This document shows, piece after piece, positions 47,132 through 58,400 of a DNA stretch of 64,000 nucleotides (positions are counted from its first letter, which is position 1; every line of letters starts with the position of its first letter). Made by a program: the position numbers and the translations under genes. The notes below the pieces were generated by a model, which was not told the origin of the DNA, did not search any database, and saw only the letters and a list, made by a program, of their open reading frames with translations. This DNA comes from Rhyacophila brunnea. Lineage: Eukaryota; Arthropoda; Insecta; Trichoptera; Rhyacophilidae. The DNA lies in NCBI GenBank assembly GCA_022495005.1, contig JAGYXB010001948.1, positions 434,001 to 498,000 on the forward strand, written 5' to 3'.

Positions 47132-47396
47132 ATCAGTACTGAATATGAATATAATAATATATTTAAAAAATAATTCTGCGAAGTGTGTAGAAAACTTTTA
47201 CATTTATAACTTAGGATCTCATCTACAGTTTAGAGAAGAACTCACCCACTATGAAATGGAACGCAGCATAGAGGCAACATTCATTTATATTGATTGGACA
47301 AAAAACTTCGAAATGCATACGGGAATCTTCAATCTGGTGATATTATTTTTAGTTCATATCTCAAGTTTTCATTGTTCAAGAAGACTGAGAATGTAG
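47132..47396 (+). other. 3' flank of hexosaminidase gene with an overlapping open frame
   Basis: A second frame overlaps the stop of the hexosaminidase gene and ends at 47396 (LTHYEMERSIEATFIYIDWT, KNFEMHTGIFNL). A CAG acceptor at about 47229 could make it an alternative last exon, but its residues match nothing I know. It may be 3' UTR. Confidence 0.2.
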
Positions 47397-47472
47397 ATAC
47401 TTAAATTTTTACATGCATAAGTAGTTCAAATAATATTATTCACAAGTGCCCTATACAGTGTGATATTAAACA

Positions 47473-47545
47473 CAATCACTGCTGACCTGTTAATTAATAT
47501 TTAATTACCACACTTAAATATCGTGTTAATTATATCTAATCCAAA
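47473..47545 (+). repeat. Dispersed repeat B, copy 1
   Basis: AATCACTGCTGACCTGTTAA ... ACCACACTTAAATATCGTGT TAATTATATCTAAT matches 59953-60009 at about 85% with a small gap. Confidence 0.75.
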
Positions 47546-47599
47546 CGCGCCAGTCGTGGTGTCAGTACTAATTAATATACACGGAAGCCCCGGGCGTTA

Positions 47600-47605
47600 A
47601 ATAAA
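47600..47605 (+). terminator. Candidate poly(A) signal of the hexosaminidase gene
   Basis: AATAAA 470 bp after the stop; no closer canonical signal is seen. Confidence 0.35.
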
Positions 47606-48022
47606 TTTGACACCCGTCACAATATACATTACCTAAACCGATAAACCTTTGGTGGAAAAATATATAAATGATCAATTACTTTTTGTCGGTAAGTACAAAA
47701 TTTGCAAAGTTACTCGTAGTTTTATTGCAATTTCAATTTGCGTAAGCAGAACGGTGTGCATTCGTATGTGTGTGTCTTATAGTTATTTCATTTCATCTTA
47801 TTTAATAAGCAATTAGTTTACACTTTGTAAGGCTTTGATTATCAAAAATACGGAACATTCTGATGAAGCGTGCGGCGCGTGCGCATCAAGTGAAACCGAC
47901 TGGTTTTTTTTTTTTTTTTACAAAAATCAATATATAATTACCTCAATGAATATCATTGCCAGCATTATTCAACCACATTAATTTATTATCCGATATTAAT
48001 TGTCGATATGTAAAGAAAATGG

Positions 48023-48394
48023 CATGGCCCCCACAAGGCGGGGGCTGACAGGGCTCTAGCCTGGGGGCCCGGCGTGACGAGTCCTCTTGATAAGTGAGAT
48101 AAACATTCATCACAAATTTGTCCCAATTGCCCTATTTTTTTTTTAAATCTAGTCCTGTAACACAATTTTTGATTATTCTATGTTCTTAATAAATTGACAA
48201 CTCCATAATTCAAGTGAATTTATTCAACAATACAAAATAATCGCTAAAAATACACCGAATACCCTTAATTTTACCCTTAACACCTTTGATAAACCGCTTC
48301 TGTAGAGCGTCTTACCGCCTTTAAGCCTAGCGATGGGTGGAGGGGTCCGTCAAAAATTCTGCCTGGGGGCCCGCTTTAGGATGTGGGGGCCATG
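48023..48394. mobile_element. GC-rich MITE with 13-bp perfect TIRs
   Basis: CATGGCCCCCACA at 48023-48035 is exactly inverted at 48382-48394 (TGTGGGGGCCATG). Inside both ends is a GCCTGGGGGCCCG motif (about 48059 and 48361). The left end is shared with the fragment at 10381-10450. No coding capacity. Confidence 0.85.
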
Positions 48395-48861
48395 ATCATA
48401 GGTACCGAAACATGAAGGCTATGAAGGAAGAATGATAATATTATATTATGTACACGTTTATTATTGTACCTAATGTAATACTTATTTATGTAATGTTACT
48501 TTATTTGTTTAATTGTGGCATCAAACCTTTGGAGATTAAAGTTTTGTCAATCTTATTAAAATATGTTTTGTTTCTTTTTTTACTTCTTTCTGTATCAATG
48601 CTATCCACACCGGTGCCGTGAATAAACAGAACATGAAGAAATAGAACGGCGACAAAACAGAACAGCGATAAACAGAACAGTGACAAAACAGAACACCGAT
48701 AAACAGAACTATGACATTTCAGGAAAAATATAACATTTAACCCAATGCTTACAGGCCCTTTTAATTATTTTTTTAATTAACGTGTTAATTTGCATTTGAA
48801 AAGCAATTAGCAAAAACACAATTTTGTGCGGCCCGTAAGCATTATTGTCGTATCTCCATTT

Positions 48862-49041
48862 ATGTTGTATGTACAGATTTTTAATAACACAGGATTTCAA
48901 TACGCCGTAACAAATATAATTTCTGCATTCCTAATCGCTGGAAAACCTCAATTAAACGGGACTCAACTCAGTGTTGCCGGCAAGCTAGATATTTTATCTC
49001 GCCTTAATCAATATAATAATATGTTAAAAATGCTTGGGTGA
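48862..49041 (+). other. Unrecognised exon-like ORF inside the TIR element
   Basis: After a possible acceptor (TATGTACAG) the frame reads IFNNTGFQYAVTNIISAFLI, AGKPQLNGTQLSVAGKLDIL, SRLNQYNNMLKMLG and stops. It contains many polar residues and a hydrophobic centre, and looks protein-like. No domain recognised. It may be part of the element's own protein or a captured exon. Confidence 0.25.
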
Positions 49042-49127
49042 CTAGTTACAACGAAATAATGAGTTTAACAATTCCGTGGAGTTAGTTATGTATGATTATC
49101 AAAATCAAGCAGATGAATTGAGTTTTT

Positions 49128-49273
49128 TACACCGAAAGGCAGACCGACATGCAGTGATTATAATAAAATTAATATATTAAATATTTATACTTATATATTT
49201 TTCTTTTTTTTACACCGAAAGGCAGACCGACATGCAGTGATTATAATAAAATTAATATATTAAATATTTATGT
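49128..49273 (+). repeat. Tandem duplication, 83-bp period
   Basis: The first 61 bases of the unit (starting TACACCGAAAGGCAGACCGA, CATGCAGTGATTATAATAAA) are identical in both copies (from 49128 and 49211). The lack of divergence suggests a recent event or an assembly artefact. Confidence 0.9.
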
Positions 49274-49445
49274 ATATATTTCTTTTAAAATCTTAAGTTT
49301 AATAAGTATTTAATTAATAAATAGATACGACAAAAATGAATGTTTTATTTTTCCACTGGATGTTCTGTTTCTTCATCTTCTGTTTATTCATGTTCTGGTT
49401 TTATCATGTTTCTTCTGTTTTGTCCGGTTACCATCCACACCAATC

Positions 49446-50071
49446 CTATGAAAAGTTTCACACGACGAACACGGTGCAGTCATACGTCACGTAGATTGAT
49501 GTTATTTAGGATTTAGAATTATTTCAGTATGCAATTGGAAGAGAAGCTTCTTTGTCATTTCATATAATTTATTATTATCCTTCATTTCACATTAAAATAT
49601 CTATAGAAGTTTTGAAGAATACCAAATCTGTCTGATAAATAAAATAAAAACATTTTTTAAGTGAAACCATCGATTGTCTATGAGATTTTTTTTCACTGAA
49701 CCGTTATTTTTTTAAATATTTGATTTTTTTCTAAATATGGATATTCAACCTAATTACATCCAAGGTACATTTTCGATACACATTCCAAACTGGTACCACT
49801 AATTTTATTATAGCATTGATTCTGGATTCTATTGCTAAAGTAAATGCTATAATATTCTCATTAGCTAATAATGAAGTTTGTGCGCGTTTTATATGAATCT
49901 GTGACTATATTTTCGTAATATAATAAAGTAGTCCGAATGTAAGATAGTCGTTGAAATGTTATCGGAATCTTGTATACCTAAAAATATATTAAAATAAACA
50001 AAACATTCAGGGCCGAATTTACTAAAGAGCTGAAGCGGCTAGACGTAATAATATATAGGTATTGCTATGGT
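49446..50071. other. Intergenic, nothing recognised
   Basis: AT-rich; a CAGGGCCGAATTT piece at about 50010 is a hAT-like end that, with the CAGGGCCCCCGGAGCC beyond 50441, forms an older element split by the MITE at 50080-50440. Confidence 0.4.
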
Positions 50072-50079
50072 CCAGGGCC

Positions 50080-50440
50080 CAGTGACGTCCCTAGAAAAAA
50101 TGCCGCCCCTGCGCAGGGCCGTAATGCCGCCCTATTTTTCATCATCCCTACTCGTGTCGTTTCTGGTCACCAAGGACATCAAAGGGCAACAGAAGTAAAC
50201 TAGACATCGCAAACCAGACAAAAAAACAGTCCTGTTAAACCTTTTATGTTATTCAATACATTTTGTTTCCAACCAGTGAGCTGATTTTTTAAAAGGAAAG
50301 ATATGTTCGTTATTAAGTTGGTACTCAGTTTACGTACCTATTTCTATATATAACAAATGATTCTCCTCGATTTGCCGCCCTTCGAGTAACTGTCACCTCC
50401 AAGCGACGCTCAATCTGCCTACCCTCACGGGACGTCACTG
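50080..50440. mobile_element. hAT MITE with perfect 8-bp TSD
   Basis: CAGTGACGTCCCTAG at the left and CGGGACGTCACTG at the right are inverted ends; CCAGGGCC flanks both sides (50072-50079, 50441-50448). Internal sequence has GCCGCCC motifs and no transposase. It is inserted into an older repeat. Confidence 0.93.
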
Positions 50441-50782
50441 CCAGGGCCCCCGGAGCCCAAAAAATATACAAAAATCTACGAAAAACCTTGACGCAGAAGA
50501 AGCAGCCGCCTCCACGCAAAGCTCGACAATTAATAGTTAAGTAAGTATGCAGGTCGGTACTCTAATTAAAATATAATATTGAAATCATTAATTAATTAAA
50601 ACGAAAACACGGCACCGGAAGAAATATTTATTTTACAATGCATACCTCATAATATAAAAAAAACATAACATTTTTGGGTAACTCAAATTATATTGAGAAA
50701 GTCTCGTGTTGCATTATTCAGTTGTTGTTTTTACAACTTCAGCATGTGTAATTTTTAACATATCCGATCCTAAGAAGATAGG

Positions 50783-51222
50783 GAAATGGATGTTAGCCAC
50801 TTGCTCAACTTATTAGGTCCATACTCTGGTCCAAACACACATTGAAAAACATAATGTGAATTTACCAGTGGGTCTGTTCTATACTTATCGACCGCTAAAG
50901 TGAGTGATACATATTATCAAACTTATGGTAGGTTTGTATCAAAGTATTAGCACTTATTGTAACAATTGCAATAATTTGGTTGTAATTGTTGCAATAAGTG
51001 ATATATTTTAACAGCACCTCTCTTGGCAGTGATAACATTTAGAGCGAGATAGACACTTTTGACAGTTCAAACGGCTAACTTATTGTAACAATTATAATAC
51101 CAACCTCAATACAAATATGTAATAAATACTATCACTTTAGCGGTCGGTAGTAGCCTTATGTGTATAATAGACCCGCAGGATATTATAAGCCGACGCAGTA
51201 ACCATCGGCCGTCGTAAAAATT
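50783..51222 (-). mobile_element. SINE family 1 copy split by a MITE
   Basis: The tail (GTTAGCCACTTGCTCAAC, GGTCCAAACACACATTGAAA) runs to 50868; the tRNA-like head resumes at 51176 (AGCCGACGCAGTAACCATCG). The 307-bp MITE between them must be younger than this SINE copy. Confidence 0.7.
50869..51175. mobile_element. Harbinger-like MITE, CAG target duplication
   Basis: TGGGTCTGTTCTATAC at the left and GTATAATAGACCCG at the right are inverted; the second matching blocks are CGACCGCTAAAGTGA and TCACTTTAGCGGTCG. CAG lies on both sides (50866-50868, 51176-51178), fitting the CWG targets of PIF/Harbinger. A central palindrome (CTTATTGTAACAATTGCAAT and inverse) lies at about 50953-50999. Confidence 0.8.
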
Positions 51223-53600
51223 ACGATTAGGAAAATATACAATATTTTTCATGTAGCAAATACATTATTCTCATTACCTATTATATATTTTTATAAGTAT
51301 AGCATATTAATAAGTTGCATAAAAAAATTGCCGTTTAATATTTCGTTTTTCAGATAGGTACCTAGGTAAAGCGAAAATTTTTCTGTTACCTCACTAATAA
51401 TAATCATTCCCATAAAATCGAACCAATATAAAATAAGCCTTCATGGTCTTTGCCGACTTCGTTAAAACATCTAACTTATGCTGGAGCGAACAAATGGCTG
51501 GGTTTGAAGCGCAGTACTGTTGATTCGTCGATCGTGCAAAAATAATAATACCAATTGACATAAGTTAAGAACTGGTGACAATAATTAAGAATCACTGGTT
51601 CACGGTTTTTTAAGTCTAAGAAAGGTTGCATTTCTATTTTTAATGTGAAAGAAATGGACCCATTAAACCATTTTAAAATACAAATATAATGTCAATTTCA
51701 CATACCTAAAACGAAAGAGTTGATTCATAGGAAGAAAAAAGACAGGGTATCATAATTAATAACACATGCCCTGGGCAATACTTTCCAAATTAATACAAGA
51801 CTAGAACCAATTGTCACTTTCATTCACCAATTACCCGTTTGGCAATATTGATGTGGAACAAATGAGAGTATTATTCTTAGTTATTTAATCCGTAGGTATT
51901 ACTAAAATCTCGTGTGTTCATGGGTATTATGTATGGGGTGTATTTTTTGTAACTACATACTCCTGTCGCTAAAATCTCCTTGTTACGTCCCTGCATGTGG
52001 TACCATGTCTATAAATGGAACATATTATAATATAATTTTAAATACATACAGTGGCAGATAATCTGATCGTAAATATTTTATTATATTATAATGGTACCTT
52101 ATAATTATAATGACTTATATAACTTATTTATTTATTTATAAATTATATAACATATAAATATTTAATGCCAGATCTATCCTTGCAAAAATTTATAATGATA
52201 ATACTTACCTATATGGAACTATGGGGAAACTTGCCAACAATTCACACACGTGATAAAAGAAAATGAAGTAAATTCCTATAATCCTATAATTCCTATATAT
52301 ATCAACAGACCTTTTACGAGGAACGGTTGTTAGCCACAAGCCCAACTCATTGGATTCGTCGATTGTTAATCGTTATTTTAATCTTCTGTAAGTAATATAT
52401 GTTTCGTACCTGCCGAAAGACATAACGTATAAGAGGTTTTGCCATTGCAATTTCAAATTGATATCGTAAAATATCATAATCATAGTGGCCCAATATGATT
52501 AATAATATTCAGTGCAGCTGTCTGCCGACAACGAACCACCGGACGCAGCATCTGACCCTCCGCTCGCCTGTAGACCCTTCCGTCATAGGCCTATAATTAC
52601 CTACCTACTTTAAAATATTTTACTTTTAAAAATGAGATATGAAATCCTTTAGTCAAGTCCTAGTCCAAACTTGGTAAAAACTACATATTTTTTATTAAAA
52701 ATATGCTTTTACAAAAATATTTTTTTTTGTTAAGTAGGTACCTATCTGTTTCAAATAAAAGTAAGCGAGTAGGTAGCCATTACTCAGATTCATCTGTCAT
52801 ATTTGAATGTAAAATTGTGTGAGTATTATTAATTATGTAATTGAACTAAAAGTATATAAATTTATAATTATCAGACTGTCACACGCCGGAACAAACAAGA
52901 GTGTATATTAATAACCAATATGTGGGTATAAACAAAATATACAAAGTCCAATGACGGACTTATACAATTATGTAACCAAAATAAATTTAGGGAATAGAAA
53001 TAGATGAGATACATAAATACTGTCTGGTGACGAACGCCGAACTTTCGTTCGTGTGGACTGTGAATGATCTAGGCTCGAGAAGTTACGTGTACGTGACGAT
53101 GACGCCCATAATATGACGCCGCCGGCGTCGCCTGGTTGGGTGTAAGACACGAACAGTTGCCCTGTCAGGGGCTCCGCAAAAATTCGCTAAAGTTTGCCAA
53201 AAAGTAGATAGGTACAACTTGAAACATTTTTGTAATAGATTAAAAGTGATGTTTCATACTATTTAAGCAATGAATGTGTATGATATAGCATAATATAAAG
53301 TAGATGATTTTTCTTGCGAAGGGATTTTTTGTAGCGGCTGGTAATGAAGAAACAAAAATTGAGGAATTCACTTGTGTAAAAATATAAATTAATTATTGTT
53401 TGGTAACCTACAGCAGTGACACCCGTGTCATTTTATTATAATATAGCCTAAAAATCTAACGTGATGTGGCATCCATCGTCCACACTTACCCTATTATAAT
53501 TTAAAAGATTTCATATAGGTACGTAATAACGTACCCACGCATATATCTGTTTACGATAGCAATGTAGAAATAATAAAATGTAGTTGGTGGATAGGAGGCG
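51223..53600. other. Intergenic, no gene recognised
   Basis: AT-rich with scattered GGTACCTA words. A GC-rich patch near 53080-53160 is not a recognisable exon. Confidence 0.4.
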
Positions 53601-53688
53601 CGAAGCGGGAGTGTTGGGAGGAGACCGCCCCGCGCCCGGACGGCGAAAGTACCAAAAACACTAACGATTTAAAAAAAAAAAAAAAAAA
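53601..53688 (+). repeat. GC-rich segment ending in an 18-A tract
   Basis: GGAGGCGCGAAGCGGGAGTG ... CCGCCCCGCGCCCGGACGGC is followed 30 bp later by 18 A (53671-53688). The pattern suggests a retroposed 3' end; no family was recognised. Confidence 0.45.
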
Positions 53689-55431
53689 CATATTATTCAA
53701 TTGCATAAACTTATTCTTTGAGATATATTATTAAATACATAATATATACGTTGCCTACTGCCAAAGGGCGGAAAAACGAAGAGTTAAAGCTAATAAATAT
53801 ACAATTAATATTACAAGTACCTATGTAGGTATATTCTTATTTAAGGTTTAAATATCTCCGATCTGGAAGTAATTCGGTTGTGTGCAAAACCACTGAACAC
53901 CATTCTTTCAAAATCTCAATTTGACGGATCAGTGTCATCGCATAATAAATAAAGCATTTCTACACCTATTTTTTTGTATGAAAGGGCACCAGAAAATTAA
54001 TTGAGCCTTAAAAATACTATATCAGAAGAACATCAATTTGCCTCACGAATAGCAAAAAAAACTTTTTATACCTTATCTAGATCTAGATTATTTAGATATA
54101 AAAAATAAATAAAATGTCTTCAATTTGGTTATTTTAAATCGTGATGATGCAGAATGATAAATAATGTCACATTTTTGTTGTATCTAATTTAAGTATTTTG
54201 TTAAAAACATTTTTTCCAATTATTTTATATTTACACTGAGAAATAGGTTTTTATTTGGGGGGGGAGGGCAGCAATTTTTGGCTGGTGGCGGCAGTCATCC
54301 GTGGCACTGCCCTGTTGGTGGATAGTGAATTTAGATTAAATTTGAGATGGGTGTCGACACTCGTGTCTAGTGTGACTATTTTCTAGTGTCATTAATGAGA
54401 TAACACGGGGATTATGTAATTTATCCCATGATCTTAATGTGTAGGTAAATGTCAGGTAGTGGTTCCGCGGGATTTATAAAACATCTCAAGGGTTCCACCA
54501 AACAAAAAAGTTTGCGATCACTGCACTAGGCCCACAAGGGTGACGCCACGTTCATAAAGAAAATTATTTGCCTTCACATCTTGTTTTCCACAAAACTATG
54601 TAGGCACGTAATTTATTTGTTTGTTCGCTTTTAAATACATCGTGATTACTGAGTAGTAATATTATAGTACGCGAAAAATGACATAGGTAGGTACCAACTA
54701 TTGATTTTTAAAATTACTTACGCCAAGGCGCCCCAAGTGTATGATGATCTCTAACGGCGCCCCAAAGTGTAGGTACCTATACTCACCTACTATAAGTAGG
54801 AGGGGCGAGTCCAGTTACGTCCCTAGGAAAGTAAAGTTAAAACGCTGCTCCCCTTTTTGGTCTGAAATATTAAGTACCTATCTAACTAAAGTAGGTACAT
54901 GAATTTCCGAATGTCGTATTTATCATTGTAACCATGCGGTGTGTATCAGCGCATTGAATTATATCTGCGGTGCCCCAGGGCATATTATTATACTCCCCTG
55001 GCAGGGAGTCACTTGCACACTCAGGCGCACAGTTTGAATACCACTGACATTATACACAATAAACAATCATCGTCAAACTAACAAAAAACGTAGATAGCGT
55101 ACTCACTTGGCAAGAAATATTATAGTAAAATAATATCTAAATTATTATTATTGGATAAATATAAACAAAAGATAAGTTATGTTAGTAAAGTTGATAATTT
55201 TATTTATTGTGTACCTACCTATATTATTTACATAGGGAGACCTATGTTTATATTAGGGATATGTTTATAATTTTGCTGTCAGAGATAGTTTTACGTAGCT
55301 ATATTATTATCTATGGCGTAGATACAGTCTGTCAGTTTTATTTTGACAAGCAGTCATTAGTAAAATTATTGGGTAATTTCGAATAAAGAGGTTAAATTCC
55401 TTTAGTAGGTAGGTACCTACCATATGTTGAA
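53689..55431. other. Intergenic with several hAT-like end fragments
   Basis: Fragments include ACGGGATTTATAAAACATCT ... AAAAAGTTTGCGATCACTG (ending 54526), GGAGGGCAGCAATTTTTGGC (about 54266), two GGCGCCCCAA(A)GTGTA units (about 54727 and 54756) and CGCACAGTTTGAATACCACTG (ending about 55047). None is a complete element. No gene seen. Confidence 0.5.
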
Positions 55432-58400
55432 ATGCAGAATTTTAGTTTATGGTCTCCGGTGCTTTTGGGAATTGCGGGAGCTTTAGTTTTATTTAAAGTA
55501 TGGATGAAAGTTACCATGGGAGTGTGTAAATGTACAACTAGACTAGACGGAAAAACTGTGGTTATTACTGGAGCCAATGCGGGTAAGTGTTTATTTATTC
55601 ATCAAAATGTGAATATTTGGCTCTATGCTAGGTACCTATATGTCAGCCTTCAATAATTCACTGGCATATGAGTTACCTACCTCATATTATTTTCCCCCTT
55701 GGTTTAGGACGTTTAGGTTGTGTTACCTATTATTTGTCTGTCCATTATCCTATACCTACTATTTTAAAAATCGTGTTATGTCTGCCACCAATGTATAAAT
55801 TGGTTTGTTATTATTTCTTTTATGACAGTATTTTATTTGAATATATCGTTACAGGTGTTGGCTTTGAGACCGCAAAGGATCTTGCAAAACGAGGAGCAAA
55901 GTTAATAATGGTATGCAGAGATATGAAAAAAGCGGAAGCAGCTAAGGCCACATTTATTAAAGAGTCAGGAAATACTGATATTATTGTAAGTTGAATTCAA
56001 ATCATGCGATACATACCTATCATACATATCAAACCGATTCAATCTATATTTTTTCCTTACTAGTTAATTTAATGGTTCACTGAAAATTGCCCATCATGGT
56101 AAATTATTATTGACTGCAGATTAAAAACAACGCTCACTGTCTTATAATATAAGACAATGGATACAATTATTATAAAATTACAGGTTTTTTTAAAAACCAT
56201 TTCTGTTGCAGTTAGTATTTAGCTAGTTGCAGCTGCATTATTCAGATATAAATAAAAAAGAAAAAAATCAGGTAAACTCAAGGCCTGAACAAAAATGAAC
56301 CATACGTAAGCATTCCGCATGCTTATATCTCCGCTCTATGCATTAGAGTAATATAGAATTTCTACGGCTGAATTAAATATTTTTTGAAAACGTAGCCGGT
56401 AAATATGGATTTGACTGATTACATTCATTTAAAAACTGCAAGCATGCGTTGCTGAAATTTATTGTTTTTATGTTAAATATAAAGTTAGTGATAATTATTT
56501 TTAGTTAATTTAGTAGAAAATATGGTTAACTATGTTATTAATAATTTGGAAGCCGCACTGAGAAGCAACACGATGGTATAACGTTTCATAGTTAAGTTGA
56601 TAATAATAAAATTGAGGTTCTACTGTGCGTTATACGGAAGAAACACGGCTTCATTTTGCCGAAAAATAGGCGCTCTCTATATAGGTATCATTACTCTGAG
56701 GGTAAACTCGGATTATTCAAAATTATAAAGGAGATACATAGTTCAATATGTATTATCAAAATGTTGATCAATGTGAAACTGGTTGTCAATACACAATTGT
56801 TCTTGTTTTTTAATGTGGTGGTGATTGTTAATTTTATTCAATATCACAGTGAGTAGGTAATAAATTTTTGAAGATGCTTGCTTCTTATCTGTCTATGAGT
56901 GCAACTGCCTAGGTACATACTAATTTAATCTGTGTCTGTTTTGTAAGACAAGACGCGCACTGCTTGGCAACATGTTCTATATTATTGTGTAGATAACTAG
57001 CAAATCATCTCATTTGACATAAGTAATGTATTACAATAATAATATATATTTTAGTTGGCACATGTGGACTTCACGTCACTTTCCAGCGTAAGAAATTGTG
57101 CAAATGAAATTTTGGGCAGTGTAACACGAATCGACATTCTTTTGAATAATGCTGGAACAGTCTCCGACAGCTTCACTACGACAGATGATGGACTCGACAC
57201 CTTGATGTCTTCAAATTACTTTGGACCATTTCTATTCACCAATATTCTATTAGGTTTCTATTTACTTATACCAGAATATATTCTCCCATAACATCTCAAT
57301 ATTATTAAAGTGAAAAAACTTGCACAATAGGTCAAAGCATAAATGAAAATTCTAAATTATCACTCTTATTGCTATGTAGGTGAAGTAATTTTTTTGCCTA
57401 TGTTCACCATTTACAATAGAATGAAATTTGTATGAGCAGGCTCATTTACGAGATTTCTGCATATGCTATGTCCATTAATCTCAAATTGCATTGGCAGATT
57501 CTTGCATTTAAAGTCAAAATATATGTGCGAAGACTGTTTAGTGTAGCCACCAAGCTGACCAAGTGATATTTTTGGTTACTGGGTGGTAACTGAGCGTATA
57601 TCATCAACCAATCAAATCAGGCGTAAACACAATCAAGTCGGTAACTGAATCATTCCGAGTAAATGCTATTTAGGGTCGACGATTGCTCATAACGATCGGT
57701 GTGGATTGTTGAATGTCCTTGGGCCTGCGAGTCTCCTAGTGTAACTAGACCTTTAGTAAATCAATAAAAGACAGTATCATATTGTTGTATAAAGTAATAT
57801 TCTTTGTTATTTACTTTTCTAACATCTTTTTTCTTGAAAGACTGAAACTATCTTATATGAATATATAAAATTATAATTTCATTTCATATTCATATCTCAG
57901 CAGAATAGTAATTCATAACTAGAAGGTAAAAATGAATCTAATTATTACAACAGTCGGAGCTAAGATAATTGATAAGGAGAAAAAGATCAGACGAAAGAAA
58001 TCCTGTAAAAACTAATAATTTGTTATGAATTTGGTTTTTAGAATGCATTAAAAAATCATCACCCAGCCGAATAATCAATGTGGCGTCAGATACATACAAA
58101 ATGGCAAAGTTAGATTTGGGCTGCCTCGATATGAGCAATGTAAAGAAAAGTGACACGAAAGCCTATGCCAATTCCAAATTATGTAATGTGCTCTTTACAA
58201 ATGAATTGTCAGAGAAACTGAAAGGGACAGGTATGTTTTAATTTTTTTTGTTTTTTACCTTGTCCATAGAGTGGAGGTTTGTATTAACACATTTTTGTTT
58301 TATAAAGTCCATATTTTGACTCCAAACACACATTGAAAAACAATATGTGTATTTGTCAGACCCGGATTCAATCCTGGGACCCACAGCGTATAAAGACGCG

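Larger units (their letters stand above)
48600..49445. mobile_element. TIR element with terminal AACAGAACATGAA-type arrays
   Basis: The left end (ATCCACACCGGTGCC) is followed by an array of AACAGAAC..GAYAA units of 15-16 bp (48622-48714). The right end has the inverse (GGTTACCATCCACACC preceded by TTCTGTTTTGTCC and TGTTCTG arrays, 49367-49425). Foldback-like termini made of short tandem units are unusual. Inside are an exon-like ORF (48862-49041) and an 83-bp tandem duplication (49128-49273). Confidence 0.65.

Noticed and set aside
48622..49273. CRISPR-like spaced repeats
   Set aside because: Units are degenerate or directly adjacent, and the genome is eukaryotic; they are arrays inside a TIR element.
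57938..58156. Minus-strand frame over the fourth SDR exon
   Set aside because: Shadow of the exon encoding INVAS...YANSK.
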